From: Muribaculaceae bacterium
GTDB lineage: Bacteria > Bacteroidota > Bacteroidia > Bacteroidales > Muribaculaceae
Length of the DNA stretch: 53,611 nucleotides
Reading direction: 5' to 3'
Assembly (NCBI GenBank): GCA_009775365.1
Contig: VSPM01000009.1
Location: 1 to 53,611, forward strand
Shown: one piece after another, positions 42,512-51,192 of the stretch
Layout: every line of letters begins with the position of its first letter
How positions within the stretch are numbered: the stretch's first letter is position 1
The notes under the pieces: generated by a model
What the model saw: only the letters and a program-made list of their open reading frames with translations
Database searches by the model: none
Told to the model about the DNA's origin: nothing
Position numbers and translations under genes: made by a program

Positions 42512-43840
42512 CTTAAATGCTTCGCCGCAGTGACAGCCGTTCCGTTATTGGGAATGACGCTCCATGCCGCTGAAATAGAAATCACTCCGGGCAGCCTGGC
42601 CGCAAGTATGCGCGGCATTCCGGCGGAAGACAGCGCGCTTGTGATCAAGGGGGAGGCTGACGCGAGGGATTTCCCGGCTCTTATGTCGCTTCCCGGCCAC
42701 ATATCGCGTCTTGACATGAGCGGGCTGAGGATTGTGGAATGCACAATGCCGTCGTTCAGACCCGGGGAGCGTTCATATTATGCTGACGGTGAACTGAAGG
42801 ATTACATATTCTTTGGCTCGGCTCTGAAGTATGTGGCTCTGCCATCGAATGTGGAGGTTATTCCTGAAGGAGCTTTTGCCTCGTCTATGATTGAAGAGGT
42901 GGCTTTGCCGGAAGGGCTGCATACGGTGTCGGCGTATGCCTTCTACGGATGCACGAAACTTGCGGCGTTTCACGGGCCGGCCGCACTCCTGTCGGTGGGT
43001 GATTGTGCATTTGCCAAATGCACTTCGCTTAAAGATGTAACGTTGCCGAAAGGCGTGGCCATAGATGGGGCTGAGGTGTTTTCCGGTTCTGCTCTTGCAT
43101 CGATAGATGCCTCCGGGGCCGTAAGTTATGGCGACTACTCCTTGTCAGGAATCAAAAGCATGAGAAAGGCTATTGTCAACCCGGGTGCGACATTTGGCGA
43201 TGGTGTGCTTATGTCGAATTCGTTGCTTGCTCAAGTGGAAGGGACGCCGCAGGAAGTGCCAACATTGTATGCGGCTTCATCGAAGGTGTTAAAGATTAGC
43301 GAGATAATGGAAAAGGCAACTGAGGTGGGTGATTACGCGTTTTCATCGTCTTATCTTTCGCATATAGTCTTTTCAAGTTCTCTGAACCACATAGGAGAAG
43401 GCGCTTTTGCGAGATGCACAGGGCTTCAGTCCATAGATGCCAACCTGTTAGGCGCGTCGTTGCCGACTGTGGCGGATGATGCGTTTGAGGGTATTTCTAC
43501 AAAGGATGTTTTTCTCTACGTCTCGCCTGATTCATACGACATCTGGGCTTCTGACCCATTGTGGAGCCGCTTTGAAATAATAGCCGGCCCGTCTAAGATT
43601 GAAGGTGTTGAGGCCGACAGCGAAATTATCATTTATCCTCATAAAGACGTGATTGTTGTCGAATGGCCGACAACAGGGGGAGAAGTATGGATTTACGGAG
43701 TCAATGGTAACGTTGTTCATTCCGGCTCTTATTCAGGAGACAGGGTTGAAATCGACATGTCGGGCATAGGCGACAAGATTTTAATTGTGAAGGCAAGCAC
43801 AGAGGGTTCTTTGCGTACCGCCACAGTGATGATGCCCTGA
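42506..43840 (+). CDS. Secreted leucine-rich repeat protein (BspA-like)
   Basis: A 444-residue protein if read from 42506 (MNLKCFAAVTAV, signal peptide to about residue 21). An ATG at 42479 also opens this frame but adds nine polar residues. LRR_5 (BspA/TpLRR) repeats run from about 95 to 340, for example SSMIEEVALPEGLHTVSAYA and SSLNHIGEGAFARCTGLQSI. The last 75 residues (IIIYPHKDVIVVEWPTTGGE, VWIYGVNGNVVHSG) resemble a degenerate sorting domain (the usual YPNP is YPHK). It is probably surface-exposed and co-transcribed with porZ. Confidence 0.82.
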   Translation: MNLKCFAAVTAVPLLGMTLHAAEIEITPGSLAASMRGIPAEDSALVIKGEADARDFPALMSLPGHISRLDMSGLRIVECTMPSFRPGERSYYADGELKDYIFFGSALKYVALPSNVEVIPEGAFASSMIEEVALPEGLHTVSAYAFYGCTKLAAFHGPAALLSVGDCAFAKCTSLKDVTLPKGVAIDGAEVFSGSALASIDASGAVSYGDYSLSGIKSMRKAIVNPGATFGDGVLMSNSLLAQVEGTPQEVPTLYAASSKVLKISEIMEKATEVGDYAFSSSYLSHIVFSSSLNHIGEGAFARCTGLQSIDANLLGASLPTVADDAFEGISTKDVFLYVSPDSYDIWASDPLWSRFEIIAGPSKIEGVEADSEIIIYPHKDVIVVEWPTTGGEVWIYGVNGNVVHSGSYSGDRVEIDMSGIGDKILIVKASTEGSLRTATVMMP

Positions 43841-43925
43841 CACCGGAAGCCTTGCCGGAGGTTTTAATTACTGTTGTGTGAGGCGTTATTCAAAACTGAC
43901 ACTATAGACTGATACGACATAAACT

Positions 43926-44681
43926 ATGGGAAAAAATAAGTTAAAAAAATTTGCTGACATGTCCACGTTCCGGTGTGCGCTTCAATATCCCAGGGAGGTG
44001 CTGCTGTCGGAAGGATTCCCGTATGTGGGAAAATGGAATGAAGCTTTTTTTCAGAATGAAGGGCCTATAACGCTCGAATTAGGGTGTGGCAAGGGTGAAT
44101 ATACTGTTGCCCTTGCCAAGTCGAATCCACAGCGCAACTATATAGGCGTCGACATCAAGGGGGCGAGAATGTGGAGCGGCGCCAGGGAAGTGGAGGAGAA
44201 CTCCATTGCCAACGCTGCGTTTCTGCGTGCGGAAATCGAGAATATCGACAAGTTTTTCGCGCCCGCAGAGGTGGAAGAGATCTGGATCACTTTCCCCGAC
44301 CCACAGATGCAGAAAGCCAGAAAGCGGCTCACGTCTACACGTTTCCTCACTATGTATGGCAAATTTTTGAAGCCCGGAGGAATCATCAACCTTAAAACGG
44401 ATTCGCCGTTCCTTTTTGAATATACACGGCGTCTTGCCGAACTCAACGGGTTTGAAATTGTTGCTATTACAGACGACCTATATGGGAGCGGGATGGCCGA
44501 CCCGGTGAGTTCTATCAAGACCTATTACGAAAGCCAATGGCTTTCAAGGGGCAAGAAGATAAAACTAATATCGATGCGTCCGCATTCGTTTGATAATCTT
44601 ATGGAGCCGAATTCCGACGACATAGAAAAGGATGACTATCGCGCCTATCCTCGCCACACCCCCATGAAGGAGTGTCAATGA
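43926..44681 (+). CDS. trmB: tRNA (guanine-N7-)-methyltransferase
   Basis: Makes m7G46 in tRNA with S-adenosylmethionine. Signatures are LELGCGKGEYTVALAKSNP (SAM motif I), YIGVDIKGARMW, IWITFPDPQMQKARKRL (the PDPWxKxRH-like motif) and TDSPFLFEYT. The 251-residue length is typical for the Bacteroidetes enzyme. It is 85 bp past the LRR gene and 59 bp before the Mrp gene. Confidence 0.96.
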   Translation: MGKNKLKKFADMSTFRCALQYPREVLLSEGFPYVGKWNEAFFQNEGPITLELGCGKGEYTVALAKSNPQRNYIGVDIKGARMWSGAREVEENSIANAAFLRAEIENIDKFFAPAEVEEIWITFPDPQMQKARKRLTSTRFLTMYGKFLKPGGIINLKTDSPFLFEYTRRLAELNGFEIVAITDDLYGSGMADPVSSIKTYYESQWLSRGKKIKLISMRPHSFDNLMEPNSDDIEKDDYRAYPRHTPMKECQ

Positions 44682-44740
44682 GAGAAACAGATTTGTGGAT
44701 TTGATTGCCGGCTGATTGCGGCAGTAAAATATATAACCCT

Positions 44741-45877
44741 ATGACTCTATACCCTAATCTTATTCTTGATGCGCTCAAGAATGTGAAATATCCCGGCAAT
44801 GGCAAGAGCCTTGCCGAGAATGACATGATAGAGGATGACATCCGCATAGATGGCAATAAGGTGTCGTTCTCACTGATATTCGACAAGCCTACCGACCCGT
44901 TTATACGCAGTGTGGTTCGTTCGGCAGAGGCAGCCATCAACGCCTATATCTCCCCCGATGTAGAGATTAAAGACAACATCGCTGTGAAGTATCGCAAGCC
45001 TGTGGCTGAAAAGCCGGCAAATCCTTTGCCCGGGGTGAAAAACATTATTGGAATCTCTTCCGGCAAAGGTGGCGTGGGAAAATCAACGGTGGCCGCCAAT
45101 GTAGCTATCGCGCTTGCCGCCAAAGGATATAAGGTGGGCCTTCTTGATGCTGATATTTTCGGCCCGTCGATGCCGAAGATGTTTGGAGTGGAGGATGAGC
45201 CGCTTTACATGGTGAATCATGATGGCCGCGACTGGATAGAGCCGGTAGAGAAATATGGAGTGAAAATGCTCAGTATCGGCTTTGTGGTAGATAAAGACAG
45301 CCCTGTCTTGTGGCGAGGAGGAATGGCAAGCAATGCGCTCAAACAGCTGATCAGCGACGCATGGTGGGGCGAGCTCGATTACTTCCTCATTGACATGCCT
45401 CCCGGCACAAGTGACATTCATCTGACTCTTGTGCAGACTCTCCCTATTACAGGCGTTGTGGTTGTGTCTACACCTCAGGAGGTGGCGCTCGCCGATGCAC
45501 GGAAGGGGATTGCCATGTTCAAGAGCGACAAGGTGAATGTGCCTATTCTCGGCATGGTAGAGAATATGGCATGGTTTACCCCTATGTCTCATCCTGATGA
45601 AAAATATTACATCTTTGGCAATGGAGGAGCAGTTAGATTGGCCGAAAAACTTGGAGTCAGACTGCTTGTGCAGATTCCGTTAGTGGCCGATATCTGTGAA
45701 AAGACGGATATTGGAGCACCTACTACTTCTGCCTTGATGGCTGACTCTCTCACAGGCACTCCGGAATCTCTTAATCCGGAAGCTGTTGCATTCTCGGTTC
45801 TTGCTGATGCCATAGTTGAGGAATGCGATAAACGCAACCGCGATCTTCCACCAACTGTTAAAGTGGAGACTCATTGA
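44741..45877 (+). CDS. Mrp/ApbC-type iron-sulfur carrier ATPase
   Basis: A 378-residue P-loop ATPase that carries Fe-S clusters to apoproteins. The N-terminal MIP18/DUF59 domain covers about 1-95 and the deviant Walker A GKGGVGKST is near residue 107. PPGTSDIHLTLVQ is the switch region. The usual paired CxxC of the ApbC group is not clearly visible. I start at 44741 (MTLYPNLILDAL), as the in-frame ATG at 44705 adds 12 residues that do not fit. It ends at a 21-bp perfect hairpin. Confidence 0.93.
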   Translation: MTLYPNLILDALKNVKYPGNGKSLAENDMIEDDIRIDGNKVSFSLIFDKPTDPFIRSVVRSAEAAINAYISPDVEIKDNIAVKYRKPVAEKPANPLPGVKNIIGISSGKGGVGKSTVAANVAIALAAKGYKVGLLDADIFGPSMPKMFGVEDEPLYMVNHDGRDWIEPVEKYGVKMLSIGFVVDKDSPVLWRGGMASNALKQLISDAWWGELDYFLIDMPPGTSDIHLTLVQTLPITGVVVVSTPQEVALADARKGIAMFKSDKVNVPILGMVENMAWFTPMSHPDEKYYIFGNGGAVRLAEKLGVRLLVQIPLVADICEKTDIGAPTTSALMADSLTGTPESLNPEAVAFSVLADAIVEECDKRNRDLPPTVKVETH

Positions 45878-45901
45878 CATAGATTCCGGCATAACATAAT
45901 A

Positions 45902-45946
45902 TGAAAAGCAAGCAGGCGGCACATTGTGCCGCCTGCTTGCTTTTCA
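45902..45946. terminator. Long bidirectional terminator
   Basis: A perfect 21-bp stem (arm 45902-45922, complement 45926-45946) with a 3-nt loop. It separates the Mrp gene (plus strand) and the glycosyltransferase gene (minus strand, stop at 45999). T-rich sequence flanks both sides. Confidence 0.9.
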
Positions 45947-45998
45947 GTGTTTTGTGGAAATTATTGACAGTTTGGGCCGGAATTGTCAATAACTTTTT

Positions 45999-47225
45999 TC
46001 AGTCGAATGTGAAGTTCTTGCGTCTGCGCTGACGAGTCGGGCGTGACAGCCAGTTGGCTACAGGATGCCACAACAGGAAGATGGGTAGCGACCACCACAG
46101 GCATACTGATCCGAGTGCGCGGGCGGCCTTGCGATAGATAAGAATCTCTGTTATGTTGAAAATCAGGATTATGCCAAGCGCCACAGCGGCGGGGAGGAGA
46201 TCGGGAAGTTCGATCACAGCCCCTGTCACAGCCGATGCCACACACACCCATTGCATCAATGACCCGGCACCCGCTTTGAGGAAAGGCGCTTTGGGTAGGA
46301 GCCGGGATGTAAAGCGATAACGATCTTTAAGTTCAGAATGCACCCTGTTGCCTGATTCTCCCCAGTCGTAGGTGAGGATTGCGTCGCGAGAAATCATCAC
46401 GTCGGTATTTGTGCTGGTTGCTATCTCATTTATGAACAGGTCGTCGTCGCCGTTCTTTAGATGAAGGGTCTTGGAATATCCTTTCTGTTCGAAGAACAGT
46501 CGCTTTCTGAAAGCCAGATTAAAACCGTCGCCACGGTAGGGGTGATGGTTGACAGCCGCTCCTATCCATTGGCATGCGGTGAGAGTGGAGTCAAATTCCT
46601 TATACCATTTTCCTATGCCGTGAAGGTTATCGAATTCGATATGTGAATAGCCAAGCACTATGTCGGTGTCAGAATTTGCGCCAAATGGCTGCATCATGAG
46701 CGATAGCCATGAATTTGAGGGGATTATGCAATTAGAACTGGTTGTCAGCACTATCTCTCCTTTTGCCGCCTTCATTCCCACTGTCTGAGCGAGTTTTCGC
46801 CGGCTGAGATTGTGTGATTCCGGTGGGATAAAAGTGACATAAAGGCGCTCGGGGTATAGCTGCTGAAGTCTTTCAGCCAATGAGGCAGTCACTTCGTAGC
46901 CCCCTTCGTTCACGAGAATCACTTCATAGTCTGGGTAATCCTGATTCATTATCTTGTCAAGATATTCGAGCAGGATGTCTTCGGTGGAAATTGTGTAGAC
47001 AATCACTGACACCATTGGAACGTTTTTTGCGTTTTCGAACGATAAGAAGTCGGATTCCGGGTCTTGTGCCTTGGCAACACGCGCAGTTTTCCAGATTGGT
47101 ATGAACCGCGTGAGGAGAGCGATAACGGCTGCGGCTACCGATATGGCAAGGCATATCCAGGCCGGTGTTGAGATATAGTTTCCGAAAATGGGGACAAAGT
47201 GTTCTGCCATGTTTGCCGGTGTCAT
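45999..47225 (-). CDS. Membrane-bound family 2 glycosyltransferase
   Basis: A 408-residue protein. It has a membrane helix at about 20-45. The GT-A catalytic domain covers about 70-310, with the nucleotide-binding start VSVIVYTISTEDILLEYLDK and the PDYEVILVNEGG strand. NGDDDLFINEIA is the acceptor-side acidic (ED-like) motif. Two or three C-terminal helices follow (about 325-395). It most likely elongates a cell-surface glycan at the cytoplasmic face. Its start codon overlaps the stop of the phospholipase gene (TAATG), so the two are translationally coupled. Confidence 0.88.
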   Translation of the reverse strand: MTPANMAEHFVPIFGNYISTPAWICLAISVAAAVIALLTRFIPIWKTARVAKAQDPESDFLSFENAKNVPMVSVIVYTISTEDILLEYLDKIMNQDYPDYEVILVNEGGYEVTASLAERLQQLYPERLYVTFIPPESHNLSRRKLAQTVGMKAAKGEIVLTTSSNCIIPSNSWLSLMMQPFGANSDTDIVLGYSHIEFDNLHGIGKWYKEFDSTLTACQWIGAAVNHHPYRGDGFNLAFRKRLFFEQKGYSKTLHLKNGDDDLFINEIATSTNTDVMISRDAILTYDWGESGNRVHSELKDRYRFTSRLLPKAPFLKAGAGSLMQWVCVASAVTGAVIELPDLLPAAVALGIILIFNITEILIYRKAARALGSVCLWWSLPIFLLWHPVANWLSRPTRQRRRKNFTFD

Positions 47226-48088
47226 TAAAATTCAGAGAAGAATTTGGGTTTAAAGATTATTCCGACACGAAGACGTGAATGGAACTGGTTGTAGTCTAGG
47301 AGGTTCTCTCCGTAGCCGTTGTAATACTGGGCGAAGAGATTAAGGTTTGATTTCTCATGCACCCTCCAGCTGAAATCAAATATGGTGTTGAAATTCAGAT
47401 TCCAGCCCTTGCGTTTCACGCCGGTTATTCCAAACGAGAATTTCTTGTTGGGGGTTGTTATGACCACTCCATGCTGATATATTCCGCAATAGTCAAGTAT
47501 GTCCTTATTGTTCATTCCGTCAATGACAGGAATCCAGAACTTTGCGTGCACCATCAGCCATTCGTCGATTATAGTAGAACCGTATATAGAGATTCTGTTC
47601 CAGCTTCGCGATTCGTCGCCGTCGCGTCCGTTGCTTTCATGCTCCACAAGGAGCGTGAGTTTACCAACATAACGGTCTTTGCTGAAAAAAGGTTTTGACC
47701 AGCCGATTCCCGGGTTGAAATTAAGGTCGCGCATCGGCATTGAATTTTGAAAGACATTCCAAAGGGTCTTTTGTGTGTACATAAGAAACACAAAAGAATC
47801 CCACGGCAGCACAGTATCGGTCAGTCGTATTGCAAGCGAAATTTGAAATTTTACATCAGAATTCATTGCTGTCGGCTTCCTGAAAGGGGCAGTGCCCACG
47901 GTGAAATAATTGTCTTTGTAAAGCCCGAAATAGGGGCCGTAGTCAAGTTCTTTTTTCAGTGAGTCAACAAACTCCTTTTGGTCTTCTACAGGAATTAATT
48001 GCGCAGACAGAGTGGAATAGAGCCCTGACAATAGAAAAAAGAGCGAGATAATGATTAGTCGGAATCGCATAGCAGATGGTTTAATCAT
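47225..48088 (-). CDS. pldA: Outer-membrane phospholipase A
   Basis: A 287-residue outer-membrane beta-barrel with phospholipase A1/A2 activity that removes misplaced phospholipids from the outer leaflet. The catalytic triad is clear: HESNGRDGDESRSWN holds His150, Ser152 and Asn164, with the same 2- and 14-residue spacing as His142, Ser144 and Asn156 of E. coli PldA. The signal peptide covers 1-29 and the C-terminus ends in Phe. A candidate minus-strand -7 box lies at 48090-48097, right before the start. Confidence 0.95.
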   Translation of the reverse strand: MIKPSAMRFRLIIISLFFLLSGLYSTLSAQLIPVEDQKEFVDSLKKELDYGPYFGLYKDNYFTVGTAPFRKPTAMNSDVKFQISLAIRLTDTVLPWDSFVFLMYTQKTLWNVFQNSMPMRDLNFNPGIGWSKPFFSKDRYVGKLTLLVEHESNGRDGDESRSWNRISIYGSTIIDEWLMVHAKFWIPVIDGMNNKDILDYCGIYQHGVVITTPNKKFSFGITGVKRKGWNLNFNTIFDFSWRVHEKSNLNLFAQYYNGYGENLLDYNQFHSRLRVGIIFKPKFFSEF

Positions 48089-48089
48089 G

Positions 48090-48097
48090 CAAAGTTA
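48090..48097 (-). promoter_or_regulatory. Candidate -7 box for the pldA operon
   Basis: Minus-strand TAACTTTG, with a poorly spaced TTG about 22 bp upstream. It almost touches the start codon at 48088, so a near-leaderless transcript would result unless the coding start lies at an internal Met (MRFRLIII). Confidence 0.4.
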
Positions 48098-48161
48098 ATA
48101 AAAGTTATCCTAATTCTTTCAAGACACAGGGGCAAAACCTAAAACAGAGTAGAAACGTTGA

Positions 48162-48193
48162 TTTGGTAGAGGGTGGGAAAATTAGTAACTTTG
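48162..48193 (+). promoter_or_regulatory. Promoter of the MATE-GH3-GH18 operon
   Basis: TTTG (48162-48165), a 20-bp spacer and TAACTTTG (48186-48193), a perfect match. It lies 88 bp before the MATE gene. Confidence 0.85.
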
Positions 48194-48280
48194 CATCTCC
48201 GACACTGTGTGCCGGCTGTGTGAGAATTATGCCTCTTCCGGGCATGGCGCATAATTTTATAATATTCCAATAAACTATAT

Positions 48281-49663
48281 ATGGCTACGGCAATAACAGG
48301 CAACGCCGACAGATTAAAAGAACTGGGCACCGCAAGCATATGGCGCATGCTGCTCAAATATAGCCTACCGGCAGTGGTTGGCACTGTCGTGATGTCTATC
48401 TATAATATCATCGACTCAATTGTAATCGGTCATGCGATCGACGACCCGAATGTGGTGAGCGGAATTGCAGTGACATTCCCTGTCATGAATCTTGCCACGG
48501 CTCTCGGTATGCTTATAGGTGCAGGCTCGGCCACAAGGGTGAGCATCGTTATGGGGCAGGACGACAAGCGAATGGCAGAGGTCATTCTTGGCAACTCCGT
48601 GCAGCTCACGGTGTTGATAGGTCTGGCCTATATAACTGTGTTTGCCGTGTTTCTGACTCCGATATTGAAAATGTTCGGGGCTTCGCCAAACTCTCTGCCG
48701 TATGCGCGGGAGTTCCTGATGTGGGTTCTGCCCGGAATGGTGTTGATGAACCTGACATTCTCCTACAACAATGTGATGCGCGCCACGGGGTATCCCGGAA
48801 AAGCCATGTACACAAATCTAATAGGAGCAGGGCTCAACATGATTCTGGCCCCGTTGTTTCTGTTCGGATTCAAATGGGGAATAAAGGGTGCTGCCATAGC
48901 CACCGATATATCTATGCTTGTGACGGCATTTTTTGTCATGAGCCATTTCTTCAAGAAGGAGAGCGAGCTTCATTTCGTGAGAGGCACATTTAAGTTCAAT
49001 TGGCCGGTGATTAAGTCTATTCTATACATAGGCATGGCCCCGTTTCTCATAAATGTGGCAGGCTCGATGATTAATGCCATTGTCAACAACTCATTGCTGA
49101 AGTATGGAGGCGACAATGCCATAGCCTCAGTTGTGGTGTTCAATCGATTTGTCACTATTTTTGTGATGGTCGTGATCGGCATATGCCAGGGGATGCAGCC
49201 TATTCTTGGCTATAACTATGGCTCCGGCCGTTTCGACAGGCTTTTCAAGACTCTCTGGCTCGCGGCCGGAAGCGCGGTGGTTGTCACCACTATAGGCAGT
49301 CTTCTCGGCGCGTTCAATCCGCGTGTGATTGCAAGCATGTTTATGCAGGACGAGACTCAGATACAGTGTGCCGTGAACTGCATCAGAATCACCACAGTGA
49401 CGTTCTGGATGGTTGGCTTCCAGATTGTCGGCACAAACTTTTTTCAGTCGCTCGGCATGGCCGGCAAGGCTGTGTTTCTCTCGCTCACACGTCAGATAAT
49501 TTTTATGATACCGCTTCTCCTTATCCTCCCTCCGCATTTTGGCCTTGACGGCGTGTGGTGCTGTTATCCGATAAGCGACCTTGCTGCGACCTTGGTGACT
49601 ACATCAATGCTTATATGGCAGATAAGAAAGATTAAATCACAGAAATTCCACGTTCAGAGATGA
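48281..49663 (+). CDS. MATE-family efflux transporter
   Basis: A 460-residue protein with twelve membrane helices in two halves that repeat the MATE pattern (for example LKYSLPAVVGTVVMSIYNII in half one and SILYIGMAPFLINVAGSMIN in half two). Q199/G-rich signatures such as GICQGMQPILGYNYGSGRF are clear. It exports cationic drugs or metabolites using Na+ or H+. It is the first gene of a tightly overlapping operon; the stop overlaps the next start by 4 bp. Confidence 0.93.
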   Translation: MATAITGNADRLKELGTASIWRMLLKYSLPAVVGTVVMSIYNIIDSIVIGHAIDDPNVVSGIAVTFPVMNLATALGMLIGAGSATRVSIVMGQDDKRMAEVILGNSVQLTVLIGLAYITVFAVFLTPILKMFGASPNSLPYAREFLMWVLPGMVLMNLTFSYNNVMRATGYPGKAMYTNLIGAGLNMILAPLFLFGFKWGIKGAAIATDISMLVTAFFVMSHFFKKESELHFVRGTFKFNWPVIKSILYIGMAPFLINVAGSMINAIVNNSLLKYGGDNAIASVVVFNRFVTIFVMVVIGICQGMQPILGYNYGSGRFDRLFKTLWLAAGSAVVVTTIGSLLGAFNPRVIASMFMQDETQIQCAVNCIRITTVTFWMVGFQIVGTNFFQSLGMAGKAVFLSLTRQIIFMIPLLLILPPHFGLDGVWCCYPISDLAATLVTTSMLIWQIRKIKSQKFHVQR

Positions 49664-51192
49664 AAATAGATTTCACTCCCATAGTGAGACCCGGTTTTGT
49701 GAAACTTGCGGAACGCACAGACTCCTGGAGAAGCGACTCCGATTCGCTTCAGGCCGGCGTGTTGCGCAGGCTCCTTGAGCGTGCCGCTCACACTGAATAT
49801 GGCAAGACTTACGATTTCTCTTCTATAAAGAGCAGCGGCAACGTCTATGGCGCCTACGCGTCGTGTGTGCCGTTGATAAGTTATGAAGATGTGCGCCCCC
49901 TTGTGATGAGAATGATAAGGGGGGAGAAGGATGTGCTTTGGCGAGGAGTGTGCAGGGATTTCGCCCAGTCGTCGGGCACGTCAGGAGGCAAGTCGAAATA
50001 TATACCTGTAACCCGCGACTCGCTCAACGAGAATCATTATAGAGGTGGAGCCGACACTGTGGCCCACTATTTGCGTCTTGTGCCCGGGAGCCGTATGTTT
50101 GCCGGGAAAGGGTTCATATTGGGTGGCTCTTTCTCCAACACATTGGGAATAGGCCCCGGCAAGGTGCATATAGGCGACCTTAGCGCCACTCTTATCAACC
50201 GCATAAACCCGTTTGCAAATTTTGTAAGGATTCCCGACAAGAAGACTGCCCTCATGCCCGACTGGGAGACAAAGCTTCCGGCGCTTGTGAGGTCGGCATG
50301 TAACAGGGATGTCACCAACATATCAGGAGTGCCGTCGTGGTTTCTGACAGTGATAAGGAGAATAATGGAGGCCAAGGGTGTAGACAATATATCGGAAGTA
50401 TGGCCGAATCTTGAGGTGTTTTTTCATGGCGGCATATCATTTGAGCCATACCGGGACGAATACCGTCGCATCACCGATCCCGCGAAGATGCATTTCCTTG
50501 AGACTTACAATGCTTCGGAAGGCTTTTTTGCAGTGCAGAATGATTTTTCCGACGGGTCGATGCTGCTGATTGTAGACAGGGACATATTCTATGAGTTTAT
50601 CCCGGTAGAGGGTGATGACAAGCGACCTCGCCCTATATGGGAGCTTGAGAAGGGTGTGGTCTATGAGATGATTATAAGCGCAAGCAACGGCCTGTGGCGT
50701 TATCATCTCGGCGACACGGTGAGAGTGACGCAGACATCTCCCATGAAGATTCGTATAGCAGGGCGCACAAAGAGCTTTATCAATGCGTTCGGCGAGGAGC
50801 TTATAGAAGATAATGCAGAAAGGGGCATGGCTGCGGCATGCGATCGTTGCGGTGCGTCAATATTGAATTATACTGCGGCGCCTGTCTTTGCGTCAGACGG
50901 AAAGAAGGGGCGTCACCAGTGGCTTATAGAATGGGAGAAGGCTCCTGAAGACAATAATAAATTTGCGATGATTCTCGATGAGGAGCTTCGTAAGCTGAAT
51001 TCTGACTATGATGCAAAACGCAGCCACACGATATTTCTTGACCCTCCCGAGGTGCTGACGGCGCCTTCCGGCCTTTTTGACAAATGGCTGAAAAGCGCCG
51101 GAAGCCATAAACTCGGCGGCCAGCGCAAGGTGCCGCGCCTGAGCAATAATCGAGATCTGATGGAGCGTCTTTTAGAACTTATATCAAGATGA
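49660..51192 (+). CDS. GH3-like adenylate-forming enzyme
   Basis: A 510-residue member of the GH3 (auxin-responsive promoter) family, part of the ANL adenylating superfamily. The ATP-binding A3 motif is SSGTSGGKSKYIPVT (near 107-121). YNASEGFFAV (near 285) and WRYHLGDTVRV with IAGRTKSFINAFGEELIED (near 345-385) are the later ANL motifs. In plants the family joins amino acids to jasmonate or auxin. The bacterial substrate is unknown; conjugation of an acid to an amine is a guess. It overlaps the MATE gene by 4 bp and the GH18 gene by 4 bp. Confidence 0.92.
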   Translation: MKIDFTPIVRPGFVKLAERTDSWRSDSDSLQAGVLRRLLERAAHTEYGKTYDFSSIKSSGNVYGAYASCVPLISYEDVRPLVMRMIRGEKDVLWRGVCRDFAQSSGTSGGKSKYIPVTRDSLNENHYRGGADTVAHYLRLVPGSRMFAGKGFILGGSFSNTLGIGPGKVHIGDLSATLINRINPFANFVRIPDKKTALMPDWETKLPALVRSACNRDVTNISGVPSWFLTVIRRIMEAKGVDNISEVWPNLEVFFHGGISFEPYRDEYRRITDPAKMHFLETYNASEGFFAVQNDFSDGSMLLIVDRDIFYEFIPVEGDDKRPRPIWELEKGVVYEMIISASNGLWRYHLGDTVRVTQTSPMKIRIAGRTKSFINAFGEELIEDNAERGMAAACDRCGASILNYTAAPVFASDGKKGRHQWLIEWEKAPEDNNKFAMILDEELRKLNSDYDAKRSHTIFLDPPEVLTAPSGLFDKWLKSAGSHKLGGQRKVPRLSNNRDLMERLLELISR

